Of a DNA stretch of 64,000 nucleotides, positions 50,482 through 61,727 are shown piece after piece. Source of the DNA: Deinococcus aerophilus (GTDB taxonomy: Bacteria > Deinococcota > Deinococci > Deinococcales > Deinococcaceae); NCBI RefSeq assembly GCF_014647075.1, contig NZ_BMOM01000003.1:62001-126000 (forward strand). Direction: 5' to 3'. The notes under the pieces were generated by a model that saw nothing but the letters and a program-made list of their open reading frames with translations, had not been told where the DNA came from and did not search any database. Made by a program: the position numbers and the translations under genes. How positions within the stretch are numbered: the stretch's first letter is position 1; every line of letters starts with the position of its first letter.

Positions 50482-51469
50482 GCGTCTTCATCTTGCCAAG
50501 CCCCGGGGCTTTTGCGCGGGCGTGGTCATGGCGATCGGCGCGGTGGAAAAGGCCGCGCGCACCGAGACAGGGCCGGTCACCGTGTACCACTCCATCGTTC
50601 ACAACCACACGGTAGTCGAGCGGCTGCAGCGCGGCCACGGCGTGCATTTCGTGGAGAATCTGGACGACATCGAGGCCCTGCCCCACGGCGGCGAGACGGT
50701 CGTCTTCTCGGCCCACGGCATCAGCCCGGCGGTGCGCGGGCGGGCCCGCGAGCTGGGACTCGCCACCATCGACGCCACCTGTCCGCTGGTCACCAAGGTT
50801 CACAGCGAGGCCAAGAAATATGCCCGCGAGGGCTACACCATCCTGCTGATCGGCGACAGCGCCACGCATCAGGAGGTCATCGGCACCCGCGGTGAGGCCC
50901 CTAAGCACACCATTCTGGTGGGCGTGCTGGGCAAGACGGGCCAGGGACTGCATGACCCGCATACCGTCACGGTCCCCGACCCCGAGCGGCTGGTGGTGCT
51001 CACCCAGACTACCCTGAGCGTGGACGACACCCGGCGCACGGTGGACATCCTCAAGGCCCGCTTTCCGGCGCTGATCGTGCCTCCCAGCGAGGACCTGTGC
51101 TACGCCACCAAGAACCGTCAGGACGCGGTCAAGGCCATCGCGCCGCAGGTGGACGCCTTTCTGGTGCTCACCAGCACACACTCCAGCAATGGCATGCGCC
51201 TGCTGGAACTGGCCCACGATACCTGTGGCCGCGCCGAGCGGCTGGAGACGGCCGCCGACCTCGCCGGCCTGGACCTGAGCGGCGTGCGCTCGGTCGGCAT
51301 CACCAGCGCGGCGAGCACGCCCGACGACCTGGTGCAGGAGGTCGTGGCCCACTTCCGCGCGCTGAATCCCGCCCTGGAAGTCATCGAGGAGGGCGAGTGG
51401 GAGAACATCGAGTTCCGCGAGCCGAAGAAGATCCTGCCCACGCAGCCGCTGCCGCGCACCATGGGGTAA
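50474..51469 (+). CDS. ispH: 4-hydroxy-3-methylbut-2-enyl diphosphate reductase
   Basis: IspH carries out the last step of the MEP isoprenoid pathway with a 4Fe-4S cluster. The three cluster cysteines are in [19 protein letters not shown] and [13 protein letters not shown] (the usual last motif region), with conserved HSIVHN and TSAASTPD. The length of 331 is normal. Isoprenoids feed carotenoid and quinone synthesis. The ATG at 50474 lacks a ribosome-binding site and overlaps the mini-ORF before it. Confidence 0.96.
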   Translation: MVERLHLAKPRGFCAGVVMAIGAVEKAARTETGPVTVYHSIVHNHTVVERLQRGHGVHFVENLDDIEALPHGGETVVFSAHGISPAVRGRARELGLATIDATCPLVTKVHSEAKKYAREGYTILLIGDSATHQEVIGTRGEAPKHTILVGVLGKTGQGLHDPHTVTVPDPERLVVLTQTTLSVDDTRRTVDILKARFPALIVPPSEDLCYATKNRQDAVKAIAPQVDAFLVLTSTHSSNGMRLLELAHDTCGRAERLETAADLAGLDLSGVRSVGITSAASTPDDLVQEVVAHFRALNPALEVIEEGEWENIEFREPKKILPTQPLPRTMG

Positions 51470-51511
51470 AGGGGGTAAAGACAGAGCCGCTCGGCCGGAC
51501 GCTGCATGCTC

Positions 51512-51517
51512 TAGCAT
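51512..51517 (+). promoter_or_regulatory. -10 box ahead of lysZ
   Basis: TAGCAT ends 7 nt before an ATG at 51525 that opens only a 5-codon frame. Confidence 0.55.
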
Positions 51518-51524
51518 GCCGCGC

Positions 51525-51538
51525 ATGAAGGTGCGGGC

Positions 51539-51542
<4 letters not shown>
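51525..51542 (+). CDS. Five-codon leaderless mini-ORF ending in the lysZ start
   Basis: MKVRA is followed by TGA sharing bases with the lysZ ATG (ATGA). An AAGG site for lysZ lies inside it, 7 nt before the lysZ ATG. This looks like a minimal coupling leader. Confidence 0.4.
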
Positions 51543-52342
<800 letters not shown>

Positions 52343-52383
52343 CCGGGCGTGTGAAGCCCTGCCAGCCCTGACCGACGGTCTGC

Positions 52384-52389
52384 TATCCT
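52384..52389 (+). promoter_or_regulatory. -10 box of leaderless promoter for the 92-residue protein
   Basis: TATCCT ends 7 nt before the GTG at 52397. Confidence 0.6.
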
Positions 52390-52396
52390 GCCGCGC

Positions 52397-52675
52397 GTGA
52401 CGCCCGCTGAACTGCTGAGCTTTCTGACGGCCCGGGGCGGCCAGGAACACCGTGCCACCGCCCTGCTGCATGTGGGACGCGGCAAGAAGGCCCGCGTGCA
52501 GGAACTGGGTGAGTACCGCCTGACGGTGCGCGGGGAAGGAGTGCAGGCGGTGGGCCCCAGCGGACAGATGCGGACGCTGAGCCCGGGCGAGTTCATGGCC
52601 GTGTTCGGCAGCTACCGCTTTGGCCCCGTGGCGGCTACCGGAGCGATGACTGACCTGGGACCGCTGTTCGGGTAA
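52397..52675 (+). CDS. Small hypothetical protein
   Basis: A 92-residue soluble protein with a helical N-terminus (TPAELLSFLTARGG), a central basic stretch (RGKKARVQEL) and a beta-like end (GEFMAVFGSYRFGPV). No family is recognised. The leaderless promoter and high third-position GC support that it is a real gene. It converges on htrA across a strong hairpin. Confidence 0.7.
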   Translation: MTPAELLSFLTARGGQEHRATALLHVGRGKKARVQELGEYRLTVRGEGVQAVGPSGQMRTLSPGEFMAVFGSYRFGPVAATGAMTDLGPLFG

Positions 52676-52796
52676 AGCGCTGGATACAGCGAAGTCTGCT
52701 TCGCAGCCCAGAGCAGGGAACCACCAACAGGCCCCTTCCCGCTGCCTCCACGCGGATGACGGTGACGACCCGCGCCATCCGCGTAGCAAAGAGAGA

Positions 52797-52833
52797 CGTC
52801 CGGGGCAGGGGTCACAACCCCCCGCCCCGGACG
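52797..52833. terminator. Bidirectional hairpin terminator between the small ORF and htrA
   Basis: CGTCCGGGGC pairs with GCCCCGGACG and the stem continues with GGGG/CCCC around a TCACAA loop. The genes on both sides converge. Confidence 0.85.
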
Positions 52834-52855
52834 CCGGTCAGCGCCTGAGCGCCGT

Positions 52856-54190
52856 TTACTGCTGGGCGTTCGGGAAGGAGAACGCCTTGAGGTTGACGGT
52901 GACGTCGCGGATCTGGCCGCCACGCAGGACCGTGAGCTTCACGCTGTCACCGATCTGCTTGCCGATGATGGTGCGCGGCAGATCGTCGCGGGAGGTGATG
53001 GCCTGTCCGTCAATGGCAGTGATCACGTCGCCGCCCGTGGGAATCTCGGCGCTCTGGGCCCCTGGGCCGTCCGCTCCCTGGCCGGTCGCCTGGGTGCTGC
53101 CCCTCAGGCCGGCGGCGGCGGCGGGGCTGTTGGGGTAGACCCGCTGAATCAGCGCGCCGCTTTCGGGCAGGTTCGCCTGCTTGCGCTGCGCGTCACTCAG
53201 GGCACCGACGTCGGTGAACTGAATGCCCAGGCTGGGAGTCTGGAGCACGCCGCCGTTGCCCGCCTGCAACTGGGGCAGCAGCTTCTTAACGGTGTTGACG
53301 GGAATGGCGAAGCCCACGCCCGCGCTCTGGCCCGCGCCGCCGGTCAGAATCTGGGTGTTCACGCCGATCACCTCGCCGGAGCTGTTGAGCAGCGGGCCGC
53401 CCGAGTTGCCGGGGTTGATGGCCGCGTCGGTCTGGATCAGGCTCTGCTCGATGCCCTTCATCCCCACCGGGGCGGTGCGTTCCAGGCTGGAGATGATGCC
53501 CTCGGAGACACTGAAGTCCAGCCCGAAGGGGGCGCCCATCGCCACGGCCTTGAGGCCCACATCGAGCTTTGAGGAGTCGCCCAGCGGAATCGGCTGGATC
53601 AGGTTCTGGGGCAGGCCCTCGGGGCGGATCAGCGCGAGGTCAAAGTCGGGGGCGCGGGCGATGACCCTGGCCTTGTACTCCTTCTTGTCTCCGTGCACGC
53701 GGATGGTGATCTCACTGGCCCCGTCCACCACGTGGTTGTTGGTCACGATGTCGCCGCTCTTGTTGACGAAAAAGCCGCTGCCCGTGCCGGTCTGGGCCCG
53801 TGGGGTGCCCAGGCCGCTGCCGTCATTGCCGCTGCCGTCCCCGAAATCAAAGGGCAGGCCAAAGGGCATCTGCTCCTGCATGCGCTTGCGCAGCTGGGCC
53901 TCCGAGCTGCCCGGGTTGCCCTCCGTGACGCTGATGTACACCAGGCCGCCCTGCCGCTGCTTGACCACCTGCACGGTGTTCGCCTCGGATTCGGTGCGGG
54001 CCCGGCCTCCGCTGTAGGTGTTGCCCTGGGGTGGAGTGGCCAGGGCCTGCACCATCTGGCCCTGCGTGCTCTGGGGGGCGCTCACGGACGAAGCGTTCTG
54101 GGCGGCGGAACGTTCATTGATGCCGTAGCCCACGAACGCGCCGAGGGCCAGCGTGCCCGACAGGGCCAGGATGGAGAGGTTCTTCTTCAT
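52856..54190 (-). CDS. htrA: HtrA/DegP-like serine protease with PDZ domain
   Basis: A 444-residue exported protease. The N-terminal hydrophobic segment (LSILALSGTLALGAFVGYGI) is a signal or anchor. The trypsin-like domain has the catalytic triad His in VTNNHVVDG, Asp in PDFDLALI and Ser in AINPGNSGGPLLN. One PDZ domain follows (about 310-440, GDVITAIDGQAITSRDDL), with a glutamine-rich insertion. It probably degrades or refolds damaged envelope proteins. A CAGACT box ends 6 nt before the ATG, a near-match to the leaderless pattern. Confidence 0.94.
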   Translation of the reverse strand: MKKNLSILALSGTLALGAFVGYGINERSAAQNASSVSAPQSTQGQMVQALATPPQGNTYSGGRARTESEANTVQVVKQRQGGLVYISVTEGNPGSSEAQLRKRMQEQMPFGLPFDFGDGSGNDGSGLGTPRAQTGTGSGFFVNKSGDIVTNNHVVDGASEITIRVHGDKKEYKARVIARAPDFDLALIRPEGLPQNLIQPIPLGDSSKLDVGLKAVAMGAPFGLDFSVSEGIISSLERTAPVGMKGIEQSLIQTDAAINPGNSGGPLLNSSGEVIGVNTQILTGGAGQSAGVGFAIPVNTVKKLLPQLQAGNGGVLQTPSLGIQFTDVGALSDAQRKQANLPESGALIQRVYPNSPAAAAGLRGSTQATGQGADGPGAQSAEIPTGGDVITAIDGQAITSRDDLPRTIIGKQIGDSVKLTVLRGGQIRDVTVNLKAFSFPNAQQ

Positions 54191-54274
54191 GGAGCAAGTC
54201 TGCCGTGGGCCGGTTACACGGCGGTTAAAGCCCTGGTGCGGTCCCCGGTCGCCCCGGTACCCCCAGACGCCGCC

Positions 54275-55516
54275 TTAGATCTCGCCGTCGTCCTCCTCGT
54301 CGGGCAGCGGCAACCTCACGCGGAAGGTCGCGCCGCCGCCGGGGGTGTCCACCACGTCAATGCTGCCTCCGTGGGTGGTCACGACCTGCTGGGCAATGGT
54401 GAGCCCCAGCCCCGCCGAGCCTGCCTCCTTGCCGCGGTAGAACTTGTCGAAGATGCGCGGCTTGATCTCGTCGGGCACGCCGGGGCCACGGTCAATCACC
54501 CGCACCTCGACCTCGCCGGGCCGCAGCTCCGTTTCCAGATGCACCAGATCCGGCGAGCCGCTGACCCGGATGGCGTTGGCCACCAGATTAACGAACACCT
54601 GCCCCAGCCGCCCCGGATCGCCCACGATCTCGATGGCCTCCTGCGGCACCCGCACGCCATAGTCGCGGCCCAGCTGCGAGAGCACCTGCCCCAGGTTCAT
54701 AAAGTGCATTTCGATGCCCTGGGTCAGCTCGCCGCGCGACAGCTGCAGCAGGTCGTTGACCAGCCGGGTCATGTTCTCGGCGACGCGCTGGGCGTCCTGC
54801 AGCGTCTGTGAGCCGCCCGCCTCACGCTCGGCGCGGCGCAGGTAGCCATGCAGCGCGGTCAGCGGCGTGCGCAGCTCGTGGCTGGTCTCGGCCAGGAAGG
54901 TCTTTTGCATGTTCAGCGCTTCCTCGAGCTGCTTGGCCTGGACTTCCAGGCGCTGGCTTTGCCGCTCGGCGGTGTTGCGCAGACGCTCGACCTCGATCAG
55001 GCGGGCCTGCAGATCGCGGTTGAGGCCGCGCACCTCCTGCTCGGCACGTTCGCGGCTGGCGCGGGCCTCGACCTCCGCGATGGCGCGGCGCATGGTGGGG
55101 GCCAACCGCTCCAGGCGCTGCTTAAGGATGTAGTCGGTCACGCCCTGGCGCAGCGTGTCGACGGCGACCTCCTCGCCCATGGCGCCGGTCACGATGATGA
55201 AGGGCACCAGCGGCAGCCGCTCGTGCGCGGCGCGGTAGGCGCTCATGCCGTCGTAGCTGGGCAGCGCGTAGTCGCTGAGGATCAGATGCGGGGTTTCTTC
55301 CTCAATGGCCTGCAGGAAGCCCGCCTCATCCTCGACCCGCCGGACCTTGAGCGGCCACGGCAGTTCCCCGTCCAGGTGCATCAGCACCAGTTCGTGGTCC
55401 AGTTCGCTGTCTTCAAGGTGCAGTACGTTCAGGGCCTCGCCGGCCTCGGGAATGCGGTAGTCGTGGACCGGAACGGGCAGGGCGTGCGAGGACACGGTTC
55501 CGAGTGGATCGGTCAT
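54275..55516 (-). CDS. Response regulator-histidine kinase hybrid
   Basis: The 413-residue protein has a receiver domain first (VLHLEDSELDHELV, phospho-acceptor Asp in LILSDYALPSYDG, VTGAMGEE and Lys in YILKQR), a coiled-coil linker (about 160-215) and a kinase core with H-box FLAETSHELRTPLTALHGY and ATP-binding FVNLVANAI, DRGPGVPDEI, GLGLTIAQQVV. It is cytoplasmic. The ATG overlaps the stop of the upstream kinase gene (ATGA), so the upstream kinase may phosphorylate this receiver. Confidence 0.9.
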   Translation of the reverse strand: MTDPLGTVSSHALPVPVHDYRIPEAGEALNVLHLEDSELDHELVLMHLDGELPWPLKVRRVEDEAGFLQAIEEETPHLILSDYALPSYDGMSAYRAAHERLPLVPFIIVTGAMGEEVAVDTLRQGVTDYILKQRLERLAPTMRRAIAEVEARASRERAEQEVRGLNRDLQARLIEVERLRNTAERQSQRLEVQAKQLEEALNMQKTFLAETSHELRTPLTALHGYLRRAEREAGGSQTLQDAQRVAENMTRLVNDLLQLSRGELTQGIEMHFMNLGQVLSQLGRDYGVRVPQEAIEIVGDPGRLGQVFVNLVANAIRVSGSPDLVHLETELRPGEVEVRVIDRGPGVPDEIKPRIFDKFYRGKEAGSAGLGLTIAQQVVTTHGGSIDVVDTPGGGATFRVRLPLPDEEDDGEI

Positions 55517-58500
55517 GGCTGTCCTGCCGGGGCCGCACTGGACTGGGACTGTGGGCCGGAGGGGTGGCCGTTCAGGGGCAGCGTCACGGTAAAGGACGCG
55601 CCCTCGTCGGGCCGGGCGTCGGCGCGCACCCGGCCGCCATGGCGGGTGACGATACGGCGGACATTGGCGAGGCCGATGCCAATGCCCTCAAACTCATCGG
55701 CGCGGTGGAGGCGTTGAAACACACCGAACAGTTTATCCACGTATCTGGGGTCAAAACCCACGCCGTTGTCACGAACCGTGATCGTGACCTCATTGGCATC
55801 CGTCTCCGCACTGACCGTGATCTCGCCGCGCTCCCGCATGCGGGTGTATTTCACGGCGTTGCTCAGCAGGTTGGTGAATGCCAGACCCAGCAGCGCAGAG
55901 TCGCCGCGCACCGTCGGCAGGTGGTCGGGCAGGGTCAGGTGGATCTGCCGGCCCTGTCGGTCGGGTTCCAGCGAGGTCCAGCTTGTTCGCAGCAGCGTCC
56001 GCAGGTCCACCAGTTCGCGGCGCATTTCCTGACGGCCCATGCGCGAGAAGTCCAGCAGGTCGTCGATCAGCTGGCTCATGCGGCTGGCTGAGTCGGTGAT
56101 GATGCCCAGGTAACGCTGTCCCTTGCTGCTCAGGCCCTCCCCGAGTTCCTTGCCCAGCAGGTCCCCGAAGCCCACGATGTGCCGCAGCGGCGTGCGCAGA
56201 TCGTGCGACACGCTGTAGCTGAAGGCTTCCAGCTCCCGGTTGGCGCCCTCCAGTTCCTCGGTGCGGCGCTGCACCCGTTCCTCCAGTGACTGGTTGAGCG
56301 CCTGCAGGTCGTGCTGGGCCCGCAACACCTGCACCTGCAGGGCGTCGGCCTCCAGCGCGGTGGCAAAACGCCTGGCGAGTTCGTGGGCCAGGTCCTGATC
56401 GCGGGCGGTCATGGCCTGACGGTAAAACAGGCCCAGCACGCCGCACAGCCGTCCCGAGCGGTCCAGCAGCGGGTAGAACAGTGCGCCCGTGGCACGCACC
56501 CCGTGCAGCAGTGGGTGCGACGGCAGGAACAGCGGGTCCTCGCTGGTGACCACCTGATCCACCGCGCCGTCCAGAAAGGCGCGCATGTGTTCGGTCTTCC
56601 ACGCCGGATGCAGCGAGGAGGTCGTCAGCAGTTGCACCTGGGGGGCCGCCGCCACTTCCCCGGCCGGCTCGGGCGTCCCCGTGACCGACCAAACGGCGGC
56701 GCTGTCCACAAAACGGGCGGTCAGCCGGCCCAGCGCCGTCCGGAGCGGCTGGCCGCCGGGGCCGCGGGTGCCCAGGTCCTGCGACACGTCGGCCAGCAGG
56801 CGCGCGGCGTTTTCCTCGTATACCGAGTCGTCCACATCGGTGCTGGTGCCCACCCACTCGATGACCTGCCCCGCAGCGTCCAGCACCGGCAGGCCGCGCG
56901 TCACGAAGCTGCGGTAGGTGCCCTGCGCCGAGAGCAGGCGGTGTTCGGCCTCGAAGGGCCGCGCCGAACGAATGGCCGCCGCCCAGCGCTGCTGGTAGGC
57001 CGCGCGGTCGTCCGGGTGCAGCTGACCCAGAAAGCCGGCGGCGGCCCGCTGGGAGCCGACATACTCGTCCCAGCGGCGGTTGAAATAGAACGGCGTGCCC
57101 TGCGGATCGGTGAGCCATACGATCTGCGGAAGGCTTTCCAGCACGCTGCGGTAGCGTTCCTCGCTGCGCTGCGCCAGCTGCTCGGCGAGCCGGCGGTCGT
57201 GGATGTCGGTGGCGCTGGTCACCCATTCGCGGACTGCGCCGTTCTCGTCCAGGCGCGGAGCCACGCGCAGCATGAACCAGCGCCAGACTCCCTCGTCCAC
57301 CGTCAGCCGGAGTTCGGCGTGCGCACCCCCCAGCGCCTCGCCGCCCCGCACACGGGCCTCGCGCCACATGCGGTCAAAGACCGGCAGGTCCTCGGGCCAC
57401 AGCCGCGCCGCCAGCTCGTCGTGGCCCAGCAGGGCCTGATGCTGGGCATTGACGTAGGTGACCCGGCCCTGCCGATCGCTGACCTGCAGGATGTGCGGAA
57501 TGGCGTCCAGCACGCCCCGGTACCGCCGCTCGCCGGCCTGCAGGGCGCGCTGCGCGGCAATCTGCGCAGTCACGTCGCGCACCACTTCCAAGGAGCCCAG
57601 CTGCTCGCCGCTGCCATCCTGAACCTCGCTGCGCTGCGCCTCACCCAGGAAGGTGCTGCCGTTGCGCCGCCGGTACGGAGTGGTCAGGGCCGTGATGGTG
57701 GTCTGGTCACTCAGCCGGTCGTCCGTGTGCAGGCTCGAGAGCGGCTCCCCGATCAGCTCGTCGGCCGAGAACCCGAACTGCCGGGTCAGGGCGCGGTTCA
57801 CCAGCCGCACCCGCCCCCGCACATCGGTAAAGATGGCGGCGTCCTGCATGGACTGGAAGATCGCCTCGAACTCGGCGCGGGCCTGCTCCTGGCGCAACCG
57901 GGCCTGACCCAGCGAGACATTCAGCGCCTCGGCGCGGCCGCGCGCGCTGACCTGCGACTGCACGAGCAGGTAGGCCAGGCCCGCGATCAGCAGCCCCGCG
58001 AGCATGGTCAGCATCGGCACGGCGGCGGCGGCGTCCTGGCCGAACTGCCGGTCCGCGCTGTACTCCAGCGTCCACGGCTGTCCGGCCAGCGTCAGGGCTA
58101 TCCGGTCTCGGAAGGCCACATTCTCGGGGACCGACTGCGCAGACAGCAACTCGCCCCCCAGCGAGGCCCGTACTCCCAGGCCCGGCAGCAGCGGCTGATC
58201 CAGGCTCTTGAGAAACTGATCGGCGCGCACCGCCATGTAAATGAATCCCTGCGGACCGGAGGGCCCGATGGCCCGCCCGCTCTCCCACACCGGCAGCATC
58301 AGCAGGAAGCCGGTCAGGAGGTGACCCCTCTCGTCACGCTGCACCAGCGTGATGCGGGCGGTCGCCTGCACGTCGTCCTGTCGCCGGGCCCGGTCCAGGG
58401 CGGCGCGGCGCAGCGGCTCGCTGTACAGGTCGAAGCCCAGTGCCTCCAGGTTGCTCGGGCTGGCCGGCGCGATCACCGAGATCGGCACCCGCGCGCGTTG

Positions 58501-58911
58501 CGGCGCCTCGCCTGCCCTGACGGTGTAGTCGGACTGAACGCTGCGCCGCAGACGCTGCACCAGTGCTGTGGTGTCGCCGTCGGGCACCCAGGGACCGAAA
58601 CCCAGCGCCTGCACCCCGGGGTAGCGCCGCGCCAGATCCGTCGCGTCCACGAACCGGGCAAAGACGGCCTCGTTCAGCAGGTCCGGATGGACCAGCCAGG
58701 TGGCGCGCGCCGTGCGCAACAGGCGGTCGTAATCGTTCAGGCGGTCACGCAGGGCCAGCGAGTAGGCCTGGATCTCACGCTCAAAGCGGTTTTGCTGCTG
58801 GGCACGCACGAAGCCGGAGATCACCAGCGCCGCCGCCGTCGAGAGCAGCAGGATCAGCGCCATCACCATCAGCGGCGCGCGGCGGGAGGCGGGCGGGGGT
58901 GAGAGGCTCAC
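55513..58911 (-). CDS. CHASE-PAS-GAF sensor histidine kinase
   Basis: The 1132-residue membrane kinase starts with a signal-anchor helix (LMVMALILLLSTAAALVISGF), an exported CHASE-type domain (about 45-270, with VQALGFGPWVPDG), and a second helix (LTMLAGLLIAGLAYLLVQS). Three PAS-type domains follow in tandem (QSMQDAAIFTDVRGRV, LDAIPHILQVSDRQGR, LESLPQIVWLTDPQGT), then a GAF-like domain, the H-box FSYSVSHDLRTPLRHIVGF and ATPase motifs LLSNAVKYT, DNGVGFDP, GIGLANVRRIV. It lacks the phytochrome chromophore domain. The GTG at 58911 overlaps the aroE stop (GTGA). Confidence 0.9.
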   Translation of the reverse strand: MSLSPPPASRRAPLMVMALILLLSTAAALVISGFVRAQQQNRFEREIQAYSLALRDRLNDYDRLLRTARATWLVHPDLLNEAVFARFVDATDLARRYPGVQALGFGPWVPDGDTTALVQRLRRSVQSDYTVRAGEAPQRARVPISVIAPASPSNLEALGFDLYSEPLRRAALDRARRQDDVQATARITLVQRDERGHLLTGFLLMLPVWESGRAIGPSGPQGFIYMAVRADQFLKSLDQPLLPGLGVRASLGGELLSAQSVPENVAFRDRIALTLAGQPWTLEYSADRQFGQDAAAAVPMLTMLAGLLIAGLAYLLVQSQVSARGRAEALNVSLGQARLRQEQARAEFEAIFQSMQDAAIFTDVRGRVRLVNRALTRQFGFSADELIGEPLSSLHTDDRLSDQTTITALTTPYRRRNGSTFLGEAQRSEVQDGSGEQLGSLEVVRDVTAQIAAQRALQAGERRYRGVLDAIPHILQVSDRQGRVTYVNAQHQALLGHDELAARLWPEDLPVFDRMWREARVRGGEALGGAHAELRLTVDEGVWRWFMLRVAPRLDENGAVREWVTSATDIHDRRLAEQLAQRSEERYRSVLESLPQIVWLTDPQGTPFYFNRRWDEYVGSQRAAAGFLGQLHPDDRAAYQQRWAAAIRSARPFEAEHRLLSAQGTYRSFVTRGLPVLDAAGQVIEWVGTSTDVDDSVYEENAARLLADVSQDLGTRGPGGQPLRTALGRLTARFVDSAAVWSVTGTPEPAGEVAAAPQVQLLTTSSLHPAWKTEHMRAFLDGAVDQVVTSEDPLFLPSHPLLHGVRATGALFYPLLDRSGRLCGVLGLFYRQAMTARDQDLAHELARRFATALEADALQVQVLRAQHDLQALNQSLEERVQRRTEELEGANRELEAFSYSVSHDLRTPLRHIVGFGDLLGKELGEGLSSKGQRYLGIITDSASRMSQLIDDLLDFSRMGRQEMRRELVDLRTLLRTSWTSLEPDRQGRQIHLTLPDHLPTVRGDSALLGLAFTNLLSNAVKYTRMRERGEITVSAETDANEVTITVRDNGVGFDPRYVDKLFGVFQRLHRADEFEGIGIGLANVRRIVTRHGGRVRADARPDEGASFTVTLPLNGHPSGPQSQSSAAPAGQP

Positions 58912-59762
58912 GCCCCGCCTTCGGGCTGCGGCATCCTCCCGCCCGCCAGCGCCCCCAGAAAGACCCCCACCGGCACGTCGGCGCCGGTCCAGGCCCGGAA
59001 GGCCAGCCGAGCCTGGTGGGCGAGCATGCCCAGCCCGTTCTCGGCCCGCAGTCCCGCGGCGCGGGCCTCGCGCATCAGCCGGGTCTCGGCGGGGCGGTAC
59101 ACCATGTCGTACACCACAGCGCGGGCCTCCAGCGGCACAAAGGGCGAGAGGGGCGACTCGTCGGGCGCGTCCAGCCCCGCACTGCTCGCATTGACGAGCA
59201 GGGTCACGGCGGACCACGGCACGGTCTCGGGCCACGCGGCCCGCCCGCCGAGTTCGGCGGCGAGCGCCTGCGCGCGGGCGTGGGTGCGGTTGACGATCAT
59301 GACGGTGTGGCCCGCCGAGACCAGGGCATATACCGCCGCCCGCGCCGCGCCGCCCGCGCCCAGCACCACGCTCAGCCCCCCCGTGGGAGCGTCCACGTCG
59401 GCCAGGGCCGCGAGCAGGCCGGGCGCGTCCGTGTTGTCGCCGGTCAGGCGGCCGCCGCGGTGGATCACGGTGTTCACCGCCCCGATGGCCCGCGCCGCCG
59501 GAGTCAGGTCGTCGAGCAAGGACAGCGCCGCCGTCTTGTGCGGCAGGCTGAGGTTGGCCCCCAGCACCCCCGGCTGGCGCAGCCCGACGACGGCAGCGGG
59601 CAGTTCGGCCGGCGGCACGCGGCGTGCGGTGTACTCGCCGGAGATGCCGGCATGGGCGAAAGCCGCCCGGTGCATCTCGGGCGAACGCGAATGCGCCGCC
59701 GGGTCGGCGAACAGAAAGGCATGCTGAACAGCACAGAAGCTGGGGCGGTCCGGCAGGCTCAC
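58908..59762 (-). CDS. aroE: Shikimate dehydrogenase
   Basis: AroE reduces 3-dehydroshikimate with NADPH in aromatic amino acid synthesis. Motifs are PAAHSRSPEMHRAAF, GANLSLPHKTAAL (catalytic Lys), IGAVNTVIHRGGRLTGDNTDAPG, VVLGAGGAARAAVYAL and VNRTHARAQALA. The length of 284 is normal. The GTG at 59762 lies 6 nt after a TAAACT box and is preferred over the GTG at 59768, which abuts that box. It is the promoter-proximal gene of the two-kinase operon. Confidence 0.95.
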   Translation of the reverse strand: MSLPDRPSFCAVQHAFLFADPAAHSRSPEMHRAAFAHAGISGEYTARRVPPAELPAAVVGLRQPGVLGANLSLPHKTAALSLLDDLTPAARAIGAVNTVIHRGGRLTGDNTDAPGLLAALADVDAPTGGLSVVLGAGGAARAAVYALVSAGHTVMIVNRTHARAQALAAELGGRAAWPETVPWSAVTLLVNASSAGLDAPDESPLSPFVPLEARAVVYDMVYRPAETRLMREARAAGLRAENGLGMLAHQARLAFRAWTGADVPVGVFLGALAGGRMPQPEGGA

Positions 59763-59768
59763 GCCCAC

Positions 59769-59774
59769 AGTTTA
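59769..59774 (-). promoter_or_regulatory. -10 box of leaderless aroE-kinase operon promoter
   Basis: On the minus strand TAAACT ends 6 nt before the GTG at 59762. Confidence 0.65.
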
Positions 59775-59912
59775 GCGGTCTGCCCCCACCGGTTTGCGTG
59801 CACCGACCCGCGCAGGGTTAAGCCGTTTCCTCATCTCCCGCCGGGAAGGGCGCAGAATGTGCCGCAGGCCACGCCACTCCCGTCCTTGACTGCCGACAAT
59901 GAAGCCATCCGA

Positions 59913-60013
59913 ATGACCCCATCCTTCCTTCACCCACCTACCGAGCGCCGTCGGGAGAGGGTGCGCCGCGCCGCCGCCAACGCGGAGCGCGGCCCAGACC
60001 CACAGGAGCCAAG

Positions 60014-60017
<4 letters not shown>
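59913..60017 (+). CDS. Possible 34-residue upstream ORF coupled to phoH
   Basis: From ATG 59913 a frame rich in Arg, Pro and Glu ends in TGA that shares bases with the TTG start of phoH (TTGA). A TTGACT hexamer lies about 25 nt upstream, but no TANNNT box is at leaderless distance. The product has no recognisable features. Confidence 0.3.
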
Positions 60018-61072
<1,055 letters not shown>

Positions 61073-61098
61073 GCCAGACCCCCCCTTCCCCGGACCCG

Positions 61099-61132
61099 GC
61101 AGGGCCGCGCGTGACCACCACGCCGGCCCTGC
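61099..61132 (+). terminator. Rho-independent terminator after phoH
   Basis: GCAGGGCCG and CGGCCCTGC form a perfect 9-bp stem followed by GTTTATT, 27 nt after the stop. It separates phoH from ybeY. Confidence 0.8.
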
Positions 61133-61240
61133 GTTTATTGGGTTCTGCGTTACACTAGATTCTGCCTTCGTTGGACCCTGCGCTATTGGCCCGGTGCAGA
61201 TCCGGGGACGGTGGACGTCCCATCCCGCCCGGATCTGCAC

Positions 61241-61246
61241 TACCCT
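61241..61246 (+). promoter_or_regulatory. -10 box of leaderless ybeY promoter
   Basis: TACCCT ends 7 nt before the GTG at 61254. Confidence 0.65.
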
Positions 61247-61253
61247 GGGGCGC

Positions 61254-61721
61254 GTGATTGATCTGCTGGCCCGCAAGACCCCGCCTCCCGGCCTGCGCCC
61301 GGCGCTGCGTGCGGGCCTGAACGCGGCGATGGAACATTTTGGTGTGCAGGACCGCGAGGTCACGGTGGTGCTCGTGGGGGACCGGACCATTCGCCGGCTC
61401 AAGCTGGAGCACTGGGACGAGGACGCCGCCACCGACGTGCTGAGCTTTCCCACCTGGGAACCGGGCGATCCTTTCATGCCGCCGCATCTGGGCGACATCG
61501 TGATCAGTCTGGACACGGCGGCGCGTCAGGCCGCCGCACGCGGCCACAGCCTGACGCGCGAGGTGACGCTGCTCGCGAGCCACGGCCTGACCCATCTGGT
61601 GGGCCACGACCATCCGCACGCCGAGGGCCTGGGCTACGAGGAAGGCGCCACCGGCCCCGAGTGGAACGTGTTCCACGCAGCCTGGCAGGCCGCTGAGGCC
61701 GCCCTGCCTGCCGGAACCTGA
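61254..61721 (+). CDS. ybeY: Endoribonuclease YbeY
   Basis: YbeY matures the 3' end of 16S rRNA and helps ribosome quality control. The zinc-binding triad is in SHGLTHLVGHDHPHAEG, the HGxLHLxGyDH motif of the family with minor changes. The substrate-binding half shows ATDVLSFPTWEPGD and LGDIVIS. The GTG at 61254 is set by a leaderless -10 box and gives 155 residues, typical length. dgkA begins 6 nt after the stop. Confidence 0.94.
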   Translation: MIDLLARKTPPPGLRPALRAGLNAAMEHFGVQDREVTVVLVGDRTIRRLKLEHWDEDAATDVLSFPTWEPGDPFMPPHLGDIVISLDTAARQAAARGHSLTREVTLLASHGLTHLVGHDHPHAEGLGYEEGATGPEWNVFHAAWQAAEAALPAGT

Positions 61722-61727
61722 GGCCGC

